From positions 124,001-188,000 of the forward strand of contig NZ_JROZ02000002.1 in the NCBI RefSeq assembly GCF_000765665.2: DNA of 64,000 bases, read 5' to 3'. Under the pieces are notes generated by a model. The model made no database searches and had not been told where the DNA came from. It worked only from the letters and a program-made list of their open reading frames with translations. Below are positions 35,284-44,427 of this stretch, in pieces. The position numbers were made by a program, and so were the translations under genes. Numbering within the stretch: the first letter of the stretch is position 1; every line of letters begins with the position of its first letter. Origin of the DNA: Helicobacter sp. MIT 05-5293. GTDB taxonomy: Bacteria > Campylobacterota > Campylobacteria > Campylobacterales > Helicobacteraceae.

Positions 35284-35324
35284 TCTAATGCAATAGAATC
35301 TGTCTGCAAAAGGTTATCATCAAG

Positions 35325-36905
35325 TTAAAAAGGTAAAAACCAAAGTGTGCCTTGTATCACTAATGCGTTGATGAGGTCAATGAAAAATGCTCCAACTAAG
35401 GGGACGACCAAAAACGCAGTGTGCGAAGGACCATAATGTCGCGTAACCGTTTGCATATTGAGCATTGCTGTGGGTGTCGCTCCCAAGCCAAACCCGCAAT
35501 GCCCAGCTGCCAAAACAGCGGCATCGTAGTCTTTTCCACAGAATCTAAAGGTAACAAAACTCGCATAAAGCACCATTGTTATTGCTTGCAGGCTCAAAAT
35601 CACCACAAGAGGCAGTGCTAATGCGACAAGCTCCCAAAGATTTACCGTCATCATTGCAAAGGCTAAAAAGAGCGAAAGCGAGACATTGCCTAGCACAGAG
35701 ACTTCTCTATCAAACACTTGATGAATGTTAAATGCTGATAAGACATTGCGCAATATTACACCCACAAACAAACAATACACGAAAGTTGGGAGATTGAAAC
35801 TTGGGAAAATCTCTCGCATATATCCGCTGACAAGATTTCCTACTAAAAGCGCAATAGCAATCAATGCGAGAGATTCTACAAAACTGATAGGTGTGATGAG
35901 CCGCTCTTTAGTCGGTGTTTCAAATCCATGCGGGTCGTCATTATTATGCTCTGCACCGGGTATTTTGAGCTGATGTTTTTTGATTAAGAATCTCGCGACA
36001 GGTCCTCCAAGTAGCCCGCCCATTACTAATCCAAAGGTCGCACACGCCATTGCTACTTCTGTGGCGGCAGAGAAAGAATAGGGTGCTTTGATAAATTCAC
36101 TTGCCCATGCGCCACCCGTGCCATGCCCTCCGCTCATCGTGATTGAGCCTCCGAGCATTCCGACTAATGGACTGACACCCATGATAGAAGCCACGCCTAC
36201 ACCGATGAGATTCTGTAATATTAACAAACCTAGCACGATGATTAAAAATAACACTAAGAGTTTTCCACCTTTTTTGAGTGAAGCAAAATCCGCACTCAAG
36301 CCAATACTTGTAAAAAATGCCAACATTAAAGGATCTTTGAGGGAAGAGTCAAATTTAAACTCTAAATTGAAACTTTTATAGACAATCAAAATCCCAATCG
36401 CAGCGATAATCCCACCAACGACAGGTTCAGGGATATTATAATCTTGTAGGATTCTTATCCTCGCAATGATCCAGCGTCCCAAAAGCAGCACACCCACCAT
36501 ACATACTAATGTAAAGTAGAAATCAAATTTAACCTTGCTTAATACCACCTCATCGGCAGGAATATAAGCAAGAATAGTCGTTACCCCCCCCCTTGTTTCA
36601 TCACTGCTTGTGATTGCGATTTCAAAAAATGAATCATAGCTTTTCAAAACCTCGATTTTGCTGCCTTTTTTCAACGGCGTCAAATCAGACACACACGATG
36701 AATGCGGCACAGAATAAAGTGTGGGATTTTCTGCGATGATTGTATAGTCATTGCGCCAAGTAGGCACATTTGAGCCTTTGATGTTTGAGCGAAGCTCTTG
36801 ACATTGCATATTTTCTAGGGGAGTGATAGAATCTATGCTTGTTTGTGCTTGAAGAAAACACATACTAAACAACACACCTACCAAAAGTCGGAAACGACAT
36901 CTCAT
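35325..36905 (-). CDS. gltS: GltS-type sodium/glutamate symporter with periplasmic SH3-like extension
   Basis: The 526-residue protein has a GltS body from about residue 125, with about eleven helices. It carries the family repeats GGSITMSGGHGTGGAWASEF and GHCGFGLGATPTAMLNMQTV. In front of it is a signal sequence (CRFRLLVGVLFSMCFLQA) and a periplasmic stretch with an SH3-like core (PTLYSVPHSS...LKKGSKIEVLKSYD). GltS proteins normally lack this. Nine G (36584-36592) lie just before the first transport helix, in frame here. Slippage would cut the protein after the extension. ATG 36905 has AAAGGAC upstream. Confidence 0.85.
   Translation of the reverse strand: MRCRFRLLVGVLFSMCFLQAQTSIDSITPLENMQCQELRSNIKGSNVPTWRNDYTIIAENPTLYSVPHSSCVSDLTPLKKGSKIEVLKSYDSFFEIAITSSDETRGGVTTILAYIPADEVVLSKVKFDFYFTLVCMVGVLLLGRWIIARIRILQDYNIPEPVVGGIIAAIGILIVYKSFNLEFKFDSSLKDPLMLAFFTSIGLSADFASLKKGGKLLVLFLIIVLGLLILQNLIGVGVASIMGVSPLVGMLGGSITMSGGHGTGGAWASEFIKAPYSFSAATEVAMACATFGLVMGGLLGGPVARFLIKKHQLKIPGAEHNNDDPHGFETPTKERLITPISFVESLALIAIALLVGNLVSGYMREIFPSFNLPTFVYCLFVGVILRNVLSAFNIHQVFDREVSVLGNVSLSLFLAFAMMTVNLWELVALALPLVVILSLQAITMVLYASFVTFRFCGKDYDAAVLAAGHCGFGLGATPTAMLNMQTVTRHYGPSHTAFLVVPLVGAFFIDLINALVIQGTLWFLPF
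36584..36592. repeat. Poly-C/G tract of 9 in the GltS gene
   Basis: Nine consecutive C on the plus strand encode RGGV in the extended GltS. The frame is ON in this sequence. Nine is near the lower limit for frequent slippage. Confidence 0.85.
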
Positions 36906-37198
36906 CTTATTGTCCTTTGTTTTTTGCATTATTGGATAAAATTTATTTATCATATCTTAAAAGGCATAAAATTAGCGATAAACTTGCCTTAAAATCTATG
37001 AAGTATTGATGCAATGTAACGACTTTATGTAGAAATGAGAATGGTAAAATCATCACGAGTCTAAAGTAAGGGTGTAAGTCAAATTTGTGCTAAAATTTTA
37101 TTGTCTTTGATTCGCACTTTGTGCGCAAAGCGTTACCCCATCGTTGGAATCGCACAAGGAGTGAGGAATACAGGCTAAAGGCTTATTTGGAGGTTTGT

Positions 37199-38275
37199 AT
37201 GAGTGATTTAAGGTCTTTTTTGTCGCAGGGCAAGCACTGTCGCTATGGATTAATTTTGCCTTTATTGCTTATACTAGTAATCGAATCAAAAGCGCACTCA
37301 ACAATACATTTTCATTACTCTACACCCAACCCCTCAAAAGAGAAATTAAATCTATCTAGTGAGACTGCACCCAATCCCTATCTGAAAGATTGGCAAGATA
37401 TTGGAGAGTTTAGAAACTCTACTTATGATTATGCTCCCTATTCTGGCACTTCAAAGCTTGGCTATACGAATTATAGAGTCAAGATTCTAGCAAACAAGGT
37501 GCAGTCTTTGGAGCTAGATTTTTCTCTTGAAATCGCGTTTAATGGCGGGGCAAGGTTTCGGGGCTGGGGCAATCATATTAGTTGCTTTATCAATGGAGAC
37601 ATTGAAGAAATCAATCACACAATCCTTTTATACCCCCTCAATGCGCAAAAAGCAGAGATTCTATTCCTTGACTTTCCACAATGTCGTCTTATCGCCACGC
37701 GAGATTCTCAAAATCTCCACATAGAGCAAGACAAGCAAAGCAAGGCATTAAGTGCGTGCGCATTTTTGGAGCAAAAGTGTGAGTTTGACACCACAGAAAT
37801 GAACTATATCGCACAGGATTATTACAAAATCAAGGCGGGGTTTGATTGTCAAAAGGCGGGGACGCTTACAGAAAAGGCGATTTGCGCAAATGCGGATTTA
37901 GCAAATGACGATAGAGCGATTAATGTGTTGTATCTTGGCGCAAGAGAAGCGACAAAAGAGTTTGCCTTAGATGAAGCGGATATGAGAAATTTGCCTATCA
38001 AACAGAATCTAAGTGAGCAAGAGAAGCAAAAGCTTGTGTCATTATTACAAGAAAAGCTTGAAATATACAGAGAGGCTTTGTATCGTGAGCTTTTGGACGA
38101 GCAAAGAGCATATCTAAAAAAGCGTGAATCCTGCAAGGGCGAGGTAGAATGTATCAGAGAAACACTAGACAATAGAGGGTCGGATTTAGCCTATCTGTCC
38201 CCCTATCTGTATATCGTAGAGAATAGATTGCTAAAAGAGCCATCTTTGCAGAGGTTTTTTGACATTGAGAAGTAA
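37199..38275 (+). CDS. Exported protein with LprI-like (lysozyme inhibitor) domain
   Basis: I chose ATG 37199 because GGAGG precedes it; the frame stays open upstream to 37121. The 358-residue protein has a long signal-like hydrophobic segment (LILPLLLILVI) and a middle part I cannot name. It ends in a Cys-rich LprI-type region (FDCQKAGTLTEKAICANADLA, then CKGEVECIRETLD). LprI domains inhibit lysozyme in some bacteria. It is probably periplasmic. It ends 4 bases before the convergent hsdS stop. Confidence 0.7.
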   Translation: MSDLRSFLSQGKHCRYGLILPLLLILVIESKAHSTIHFHYSTPNPSKEKLNLSSETAPNPYLKDWQDIGEFRNSTYDYAPYSGTSKLGYTNYRVKILANKVQSLELDFSLEIAFNGGARFRGWGNHISCFINGDIEEINHTILLYPLNAQKAEILFLDFPQCRLIATRDSQNLHIEQDKQSKALSACAFLEQKCEFDTTEMNYIAQDYYKIKAGFDCQKAGTLTEKAICANADLANDDRAINVLYLGAREATKEFALDEADMRNLPIKQNLSEQEKQKLVSLLQEKLEIYREALYRELLDEQRAYLKKRESCKGEVECIRETLDNRGSDLAYLSPYLYIVENRLLKEPSLQRFFDIEK

Positions 38276-38279
38276 AGGG

Positions 38280-39530
38280 CTATCTCTTTGTCTTTTTTTC
38301 GCCTACTTCAATCTCTCCATTCATCAAAAGCGGCAGCAGAAAATCACGTAAGGAGGCTAGGTGGTGGTTTAGAATCTTATTTTCTCGCATTTTCATAAAA
38401 AGCGGGGTGGCTTTGTGCTGAAATGCTAAAAATACCTCTTCATTAAAGGGCAAAATAAGATTTTCAATCGCTCTTCCTGCGTGTAAAATATTTGTCCCTA
38501 CTGCGTATTGGTGGATAGTAAATTGTATGTGCGCATCATTAAAAATACAAAATAATCCCGCTTGGTTTACCGCTCCTTGCTTATCTGTGATTTTACAAAT
38601 CCCAGAGCAATACGCACCATTTATCCCATAAGCCACTCTCCCCACGCTCCCATCAAAGGATACGAGCAAATCGCCTTCACTACAAAAGGGCAATTTTGCA
38701 TATTTGCTTGTATCAATATAGACGCTATTTCCCTCTATCATATCCCCCACACGATAAAACTTCACGCAATGCTTACTTTTAGGGGATTGTAAATATGCCT
38801 CCTTGCCAAATTCTTTCCCCCGCTCAAAATCAAGCCTTGAATAAAGGTTTAGCACTTCCCAATTTTTAGGGATTGCGCGTTTGAGCAAAGGGTGGTAGTG
38901 CATTTCTCCGCCGCTTGATTGATAGGGGCGATTGTGAGTATCTGGGAAATCAAAGCGGATAAAATACATCTCATAGAGGACGGAAAGCAAAGATTCTAAT
39001 TCTTTATTGATACGCGTATTACACTCTATCAAATCATCTATCGTGCTTAAGATTCTGGCGATTTTCTCTTGGGTCTGCAAAGGCGGCAGTGGGATTTGGT
39101 ATTGTTTAAGGATAGGAGTTGTTAGCTCTTTAAATTTTGTTCCAACTCCTAGTGCTATCAAATCTTTTGTTCTGTATTTTAAATAATAATATAAATACTC
39201 AAAATATAATTCTTTTTTATCAGGGATAATATTTTTAAAGCCTTGATTGGTGCAAAGTTCTACTTTTGATATGGAAACTAACCCTATTGGAGCACGACTC
39301 GTTAGGCAGATTGTATTAATTGGCAGTAGTGTTGTAGAGCAGCTTTCATATCCTTTTTGTGTGATTTTTTTTCGACTAGTATAAATATATTTGGTTTTTT
39401 GTTCGGATAAATCTTTGGGTGTTATCCATATGATATTGCCATTAAAATTATCGGATTCTAAAGTTGAGGGGGTTGAGCCATTTTTTATCTCTGCCACTTC
39501 GCCTAATTTCACCCATTGCCATTGCTTCAT
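38280..39530 (-). CDS. hsdS: Type I specificity subunit (third system)
   Basis: This 416-residue HsdS opens with WQWVKLGEVAEIKNGSTPS. It has a first recognition domain ending in YQIPLPPLQTQEKIARILSTIDD (about 145-165). A spacer helix (INKELESLLSVLYEMYF) leads to a second domain from about 215 (PKNWEVLNLYSRLDFERG) to about 380. Its start overlaps the hsdM stop by 4 bases, so M and S are coupled. There are no repeats in the gene. It directs the phase-variable HsdR of this operon. Confidence 0.93.
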   Translation of the reverse strand: MKQWQWVKLGEVAEIKNGSTPSTLESDNFNGNIIWITPKDLSEQKTKYIYTSRKKITQKGYESCSTTLLPINTICLTSRAPIGLVSISKVELCTNQGFKNIIPDKKELYFEYLYYYLKYRTKDLIALGVGTKFKELTTPILKQYQIPLPPLQTQEKIARILSTIDDLIECNTRINKELESLLSVLYEMYFIRFDFPDTHNRPYQSSGGEMHYHPLLKRAIPKNWEVLNLYSRLDFERGKEFGKEAYLQSPKSKHCVKFYRVGDMIEGNSVYIDTSKYAKLPFCSEGDLLVSFDGSVGRVAYGINGAYCSGICKITDKQGAVNQAGLFCIFNDAHIQFTIHQYAVGTNILHAGRAIENLILPFNEEVFLAFQHKATPLFMKMRENKILNHHLASLRDFLLPLLMNGEIEVGEKKTKR

Positions 39531-41149
39531 GCTTTGCCCTTGAAATGAAGTGTCGCGAAATTCTCTAGAATTGCTTTTTGCAAATGTTGTGATTGGCTAA
39601 AGAGTGATTCTAGATTCTCTTTAGTTTCATTTATGTAAGCTTCAAAGCTATTTATATCCATATCACTATATGCAATCTTAAAATCAAAATACTGCCCTGC
39701 GCTAAAAGAGTAGTTTTTCTTCTCTATGTCTTCAAAGCTTACTAAGATACTAAAATCTTCTTTTACTTCTTGCTTATTAAAGGTGCTGATGATTTGCTCT
39801 ATTTCATCATCTCGTAAAAGTGTGCGTTCTTTGCCGCCGATTTTTGTCTTTTCTCCAAGGCTTGAAGCATCTATAAGCAGAGCTTTATCAGAGCTAGATT
39901 CTTTATCTATAAAAATCACTGATACATTTGTGCCAGTAGTCGCGAAAATATCTTTAGGCATAATGATACACCCGCGTAAAATTTTGCTCTCTACTAAAAA
40001 CTTTCTAATACGCATCTCTATTTTAGTAGCGGTAATAAACCCTGTGGGAAGCACTATCGCAGCCTTACCTGTGGGGGAAAGGGAGTAGAGTAAATGCTGA
40101 AAAAAGCAGAGGTAAATATCCATTTTGTCTTTGTCTTTTTTGGGGATATTAGGCACGCCTGCAAAGAATCGCTGCTTTTGTGCTACTAGCTCATCTCTAT
40201 ACTCGCTAAAGTCTAGCTTGAAAGGGGGATTTGAGACAATAAAGTCAAATTTTTTATCTTTGTGTGCAGGGTGGGTTAAGGTATTGCCTTGGGTGATATT
40301 GTGGATAGAGTGATTAAGGTCATTAAGGATAAGGTTTAAGCGTAAAAGTTGGCTTGATTTTTGGCTAATGTCTTGGGCATAAATACTGCATTTATTTTGC
40401 CCGATAGTGTGGGCTAGGCTCATTAGCAATGTGCCACTACCCGCGCTTGGATCATAGCAAGTAACGCTTTTGTAGGGTTTATCTTGGGTTAAGATTCTCG
40501 CCATTATGCGCGCGATAGAATAAGGCGTGTAGTATTCGGCGTATTTGCCGCCATTATCTTTGTTGTAGTCTTTAATAAGGTATTCAAAAATCGGTGCGAA
40601 AAAGTCATAGCCTTGATTGAAAGATTGTGTAAAGTTAAAATCCGCAAGAGGCGAGATAATCGCTCTAGCGAAATTATCTCTTTTGCTTGGGTCGATGATA
40701 TTGTGCATTATAGGCTCAAAGAGTGAGATTTTCGCTCCACCCTCAGTAAGGATAGAAAAAATATCGCGATTTTCTTCTCTATTTGCTATGCGCGTAAAGC
40801 AATCATCAAGTATTGTGGAAAATCCGCTTTGGTTTTGTTTGCTAAAAAGTGTAGGGAGTAAGTCTTCTTTACCAAAGCACACCACCGCGCCGATGTCTTC
40901 TAAGGCTTCTTGATACTCTTCATCGCCTAATTGCATTAATTTTTCATAAAAGCTTTGAGAATCTAATTCTTTAAAGGCTTTGTGGGATTGTTTAAAAGCA
41001 TAGACAAAGCGGTCATTAAGGAATTTGTATAAGAATATTTGTGAGATGATTTTATACTCTCCTGAGTCATTGCCCATTCCATCATTGGCGCAGGTGGCTT
41101 TAAGCTTGTCAATAAGCTTTAGGATTTTATCTTGTAATGTAGCATTCAC
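39527..41149 (-). CDS. hsdM: Type I methyltransferase subunit (third system)
   Basis: HsdM of 540 residues with the helical N-terminal domain (1-170), cofactor motif DPSAGSGT at about 232-239 and catalytic NPPF at about 306. Its start overlaps the end of hsdR and its end overlaps hsdS, each by 4 bases, giving a tight R-M-S operon. The C-terminal tail (about 490-540) is helical and probably contacts HsdS. Confidence 0.95.
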   Translation of the reverse strand: MNATLQDKILKLIDKLKATCANDGMGNDSGEYKIISQIFLYKFLNDRFVYAFKQSHKAFKELDSQSFYEKLMQLGDEEYQEALEDIGAVVCFGKEDLLPTLFSKQNQSGFSTILDDCFTRIANREENRDIFSILTEGGAKISLFEPIMHNIIDPSKRDNFARAIISPLADFNFTQSFNQGYDFFAPIFEYLIKDYNKDNGGKYAEYYTPYSIARIMARILTQDKPYKSVTCYDPSAGSGTLLMSLAHTIGQNKCSIYAQDISQKSSQLLRLNLILNDLNHSIHNITQGNTLTHPAHKDKKFDFIVSNPPFKLDFSEYRDELVAQKQRFFAGVPNIPKKDKDKMDIYLCFFQHLLYSLSPTGKAAIVLPTGFITATKIEMRIRKFLVESKILRGCIIMPKDIFATTGTNVSVIFIDKESSSDKALLIDASSLGEKTKIGGKERTLLRDDEIEQIISTFNKQEVKEDFSILVSFEDIEKKNYSFSAGQYFDFKIAYSDMDINSFEAYINETKENLESLFSQSQHLQKAILENFATLHFKGKA

Positions 41150-44100
41150 GCGCTATCTCCTTTGTATTGATTAAGGTATTCTTGAGTAATGAGTGCAAAA
41201 AGACTTTGGCTGGAATCTTTGCTATAAAGCTTAAAGAGTGCTTCTCTTTGAGATTTTGTGAGGCTTTTAGATTCTTTAATAAAATAAGATTCTTGCTCTA
41301 GGATATTTGTATTATTAGAGACAAAGTCATCGAGAGATTCTTTAATAGGCATTAGATACTTTCGTAAAGCTGTGTTTGTAAGCTGCTCTATATGCTCACT
41401 TTCGGCTTTTTCTAAAAGTCGCTTGTGCAGACGCATAAACTTAGAATCTCCGTTATATTCCGCACAAAGCCTATCATTAGCAGCATTTAAAGATTGGATT
41501 TGCTCTAAAAGCTTTGCGCTCTCTGTCTGCAAAGCTTTGATATGCTCTTGTGTGGGGGCGATGTCTTTTTTCTTTAAAAGTGCTTGAAGTTCCTCAAATA
41601 AAGTCGTGTATGCCTTGTCTTTTTTATCTTGGTTTTTACTAAATTCATTACCGATATGATTTATTTTTTCTATAAAGTCATTATCCACAAAGAGAAGCTC
41701 ATTTTTGCTGCTTTGCTTAAAGATAAAAGCGAGATTTTCTAAGGCAGATTCTAAGGTGTGGGTAGGGATTTGCTCGGTGCTGATGAGCTCTTCATAGCGC
41801 AAAAGTGAAAGCCTCTCTTCAATGATTTGAAGTAAAGCTTTGAGGGTGGCAAAATCTAGTGAGTTTTTGAGATTATCTTGCTTGGAAAGCATAATGTAGT
41901 TATAGAGTTCTTTAGCGTTTATTAGAGCTTGTTGGAGGGATTTTAGCTCTTCTTTTTTGAGTTTGGAGATTTGCTTAGTGAAGATTTCTTTGTTGTCTTT
42001 GTCATAGCCAAAGAGCACTTCATTGATAGAATCTAGCTCTTGTTTGATTTCACTTGGGCTTTTAAAAAGAAGATTGTATTGCTCACTAAATTCGCCTAAT
42101 TCTTGTTGTAGCTCATTCCAATAGGCTTTATTCGTATCTTCAAATGTCTTATCGATATTAGCAAAATCCACCACATAGCCATAATGAAAATTTTTATAGG
42201 GGCGATTGACACGCGTTAGGGTTTGTAAGAGATTGTGCGCTTTGATGTCGCGGTGGAGATAGAGTTTTTTAAGTCTTGGGGCATCAAACCCTGTAAGGAG
42301 CATATTATAGACAAAGAGTATGTCAATCTCGCCTCTTTTGAAAGATTCTCTGTGTTTGTCAGAATCTGGCTCATCGTGCAAAATCAGCGCGGTTTTGAGA
42401 TTGTGCTCGTTTGAAGTTTCTAAAGAGCTTTGATAGAGGGCTTTAGCTTGTTTGGCACTTTGGCATACGACCATAGCACCGATACTTTCATCAAGGACTT
42501 TTCTACTTGTAGAGAAATCATTGACTATGTAGTCTAAAAGCGGGGCAATAAAGCTTTTGTGTGTGTAAATGTCGCTTGATTGAATCAAGCCTTTAGGAAT
42601 CTCTAAGTTTTTAATGGCATTTGAGAGATTCTCTTTATAGCTGGTTTGAATATCTTCTTTAATCAGCCGCAGTGTGTAGCCATCTTTGATAGAAGCATTG
42701 TAATAATAGATATGGAAATACTCGCCAAAAATCTCCTTTGAGCTTACCTTATTTCCTGTGGCTAGTAGTGGAGTGCCTGTGAGGGAGAGGAAAAGTGCAT
42801 TTTTATCGGCTGAAAAAAGATAGGCTAAAAATGAGCCTTTTTCATTGTAGCTTCTGTGTGCTTCATCAATGAAAAATACTCTTTGAATCGTTATATTATA
42901 GAGATTTGGCACACTCACAGCATCTTCGCTAAATTTTTGAATATTTACACAAATAATCTCATCTTTGCCTTCATTGTTGTGGATTGATGAAGAAGTAAGC
43001 TCATCTATAAAGTCTTGCTTGGAGGAAATTTCTTTGACATAAAGCTCTCGCTTTGTAAATTCGCTTTTTGCCTGTGCGCATAAATCAATCCTATCTGTAA
43101 CAAAATAAAATCGTGTGATGATGTTTTTATGCTGATAGAAATTGCGTAAAAATCGCGTGAGATAGTAGCTTAGGGCAGTTTTTCCACTACCTTGTGTGTG
43201 CCAGATAATACCTCTCTTAAGCGGTAAAGATTGGGATTTGGTATCATCGCTTCTTTCCCATATGCTAAGCTTATCTTTGATAGCTTGCATAGCTAAAAAC
43301 TGCGGATAGCGCAAAATATGCCTTTGTATGTCTTTATCACGGATAAAAGCAATCCCATAATAAAGTAAAAACAAGAGTCTTTTATGTGAAAAAAGTGAGA
43401 CTAAAAGGCGATTGGTTGGGGTATTTAGCTCTGTATTGGTGTGAAACTCGCTTGATTGGGCGATAGCTTGAGCATTTGTGTCGCGCAAAATCTCATCTCT
43501 TATGCTAGAATCTAGCTCTTTTAAGTTAAAGAGCTGGTCTGTTTCTGCTCTTTCTTCTCTAAAGTGATTAATCTTTAGGCTATAGCTTGTCGAATAAAAC
43601 GCCCCACTTAAAGGCATTAGCTCACTCTCATCATATTCGAGATTGTTAGAATATACAATAATTTGGGTGAGATTGAAATAGGGCTTAAAAGATTTGTTGT
43701 TAAAGCGGTCTTTGGCGCGCTCTATTTCGGCTTGGATACCTTGCTCGTTATTGGGCTTTTTTACTTCTATAAAAGCTAGGGGCAGACCATTGATAAATAA
43801 AGTAATATCAGGGCGAAAGCTCCCTTTAGAATCCCTACCATAAGGCAGCTCTGTAACCATTTCAAAGGTATTGTTACTAGGGTTTTGCCAATCAATGAGC
43901 TTAAGAGTATTTTGTGATTCTGTATTATGATTGCTCAAGCCTTTAGTGAGGGATTCATAAAAGGCTAAGCCTAAGTCATCATAGAAAAGTATGTTTTGGA
44001 TAGAAGAAAGAATGCTGGGTAAATTGCTCTCTAAAAGTGTGGGATTGAGAGATTGTAGGGATTTAAAAAAGCTAGGAAGAAAGATATTGCTTGTTTTATC

Positions 44101-44259
44101 AAATTGAGATTGTGTATTGCCTTTCAGTGAGAGATAGCTAAACCCAAGACGCGCTAAGGTGAGCAGAGCAGGAATTTTTACGCGTGAGTTTTCATTAAAG
44201 CTTTCTACCCCCCCCCCCTTACTTATATGGCTTATGTGAGATTGTGTGTAATGTGGCAA
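41146..44259 (-). CDS. hsdR: Type I restriction subunit, phase-variable (third system)
   Basis: HsdR of 1037 residues. The nuclease is PDITLFINGLPLAFIEVKKP near 150-170, Walker A is TQGSGKT near 355, and DEAHRS is near 467. A run of 11 G on the coding strand (44208-44218) encodes SKGGGV at residues about 13-18, only 40 bases after the start. The frame is ON here. Loss or gain of one G would end translation almost at once, switching off cutting while M and S still methylate. The first 35 residues look like leader coding rather than conserved HsdR. Confidence 0.94.
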   Translation of the reverse strand: MPHYTQSHISHISKGGGVESFNENSRVKIPALLTLARLGFSYLSLKGNTQSQFDKTSNIFLPSFFKSLQSLNPTLLESNLPSILSSIQNILFYDDLGLAFYESLTKGLSNHNTESQNTLKLIDWQNPSNNTFEMVTELPYGRDSKGSFRPDITLFINGLPLAFIEVKKPNNEQGIQAEIERAKDRFNNKSFKPYFNLTQIIVYSNNLEYDESELMPLSGAFYSTSYSLKINHFREERAETDQLFNLKELDSSIRDEILRDTNAQAIAQSSEFHTNTELNTPTNRLLVSLFSHKRLLFLLYYGIAFIRDKDIQRHILRYPQFLAMQAIKDKLSIWERSDDTKSQSLPLKRGIIWHTQGSGKTALSYYLTRFLRNFYQHKNIITRFYFVTDRIDLCAQAKSEFTKRELYVKEISSKQDFIDELTSSSIHNNEGKDEIICVNIQKFSEDAVSVPNLYNITIQRVFFIDEAHRSYNEKGSFLAYLFSADKNALFLSLTGTPLLATGNKVSSKEIFGEYFHIYYYNASIKDGYTLRLIKEDIQTSYKENLSNAIKNLEIPKGLIQSSDIYTHKSFIAPLLDYIVNDFSTSRKVLDESIGAMVVCQSAKQAKALYQSSLETSNEHNLKTALILHDEPDSDKHRESFKRGEIDILFVYNMLLTGFDAPRLKKLYLHRDIKAHNLLQTLTRVNRPYKNFHYGYVVDFANIDKTFEDTNKAYWNELQQELGEFSEQYNLLFKSPSEIKQELDSINEVLFGYDKDNKEIFTKQISKLKKEELKSLQQALINAKELYNYIMLSKQDNLKNSLDFATLKALLQIIEERLSLLRYEELISTEQIPTHTLESALENLAFIFKQSSKNELLFVDNDFIEKINHIGNEFSKNQDKKDKAYTTLFEELQALLKKKDIAPTQEHIKALQTESAKLLEQIQSLNAANDRLCAEYNGDSKFMRLHKRLLEKAESEHIEQLTNTALRKYLMPIKESLDDFVSNNTNILEQESYFIKESKSLTKSQREALFKLYSKDSSQSLFALITQEYLNQYKGDSA
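44208..44218. repeat. Poly-C/G tract of 11 near the start of hsdR
   Basis: Eleven C on the plus strand, in the first 15-20 codons of the third hsdR. At this length slippage is expected to be frequent. The current number is in frame with the rest of the gene. Confidence 0.92.
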
Positions 44260-44340
44260 AACTGACCCCTTGTGCTAAAAACATAATTATAATCCTTAAA
44301 ACTTTAATCAAACTTGATTTTTAGAAACTTTTAGGGATTC

Positions 44341-44427
44341 TTAGTCGGTAGAATCCCATTCGAGATTTGCACTTTGCACATAGCCTATCACTTCCTTTTT
44401 GCTTTTGCCATCTTTAGCGTTTGTCAT
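44341..44427 (-). CDS. 28-residue ORF after creD
   Basis: The ORF starts at an ATG overlapping the creD stop (ATGA) and ends in LEWDSTD at 44341-44343. It is charged and not recognised. Coupling to creD is plausible from the overlap, but short length and lack of a clear ribosome site leave it uncertain. Confidence 0.3.
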   Translation of the reverse strand: MTNAKDGKSKKEVIGYVQSANLEWDSTD

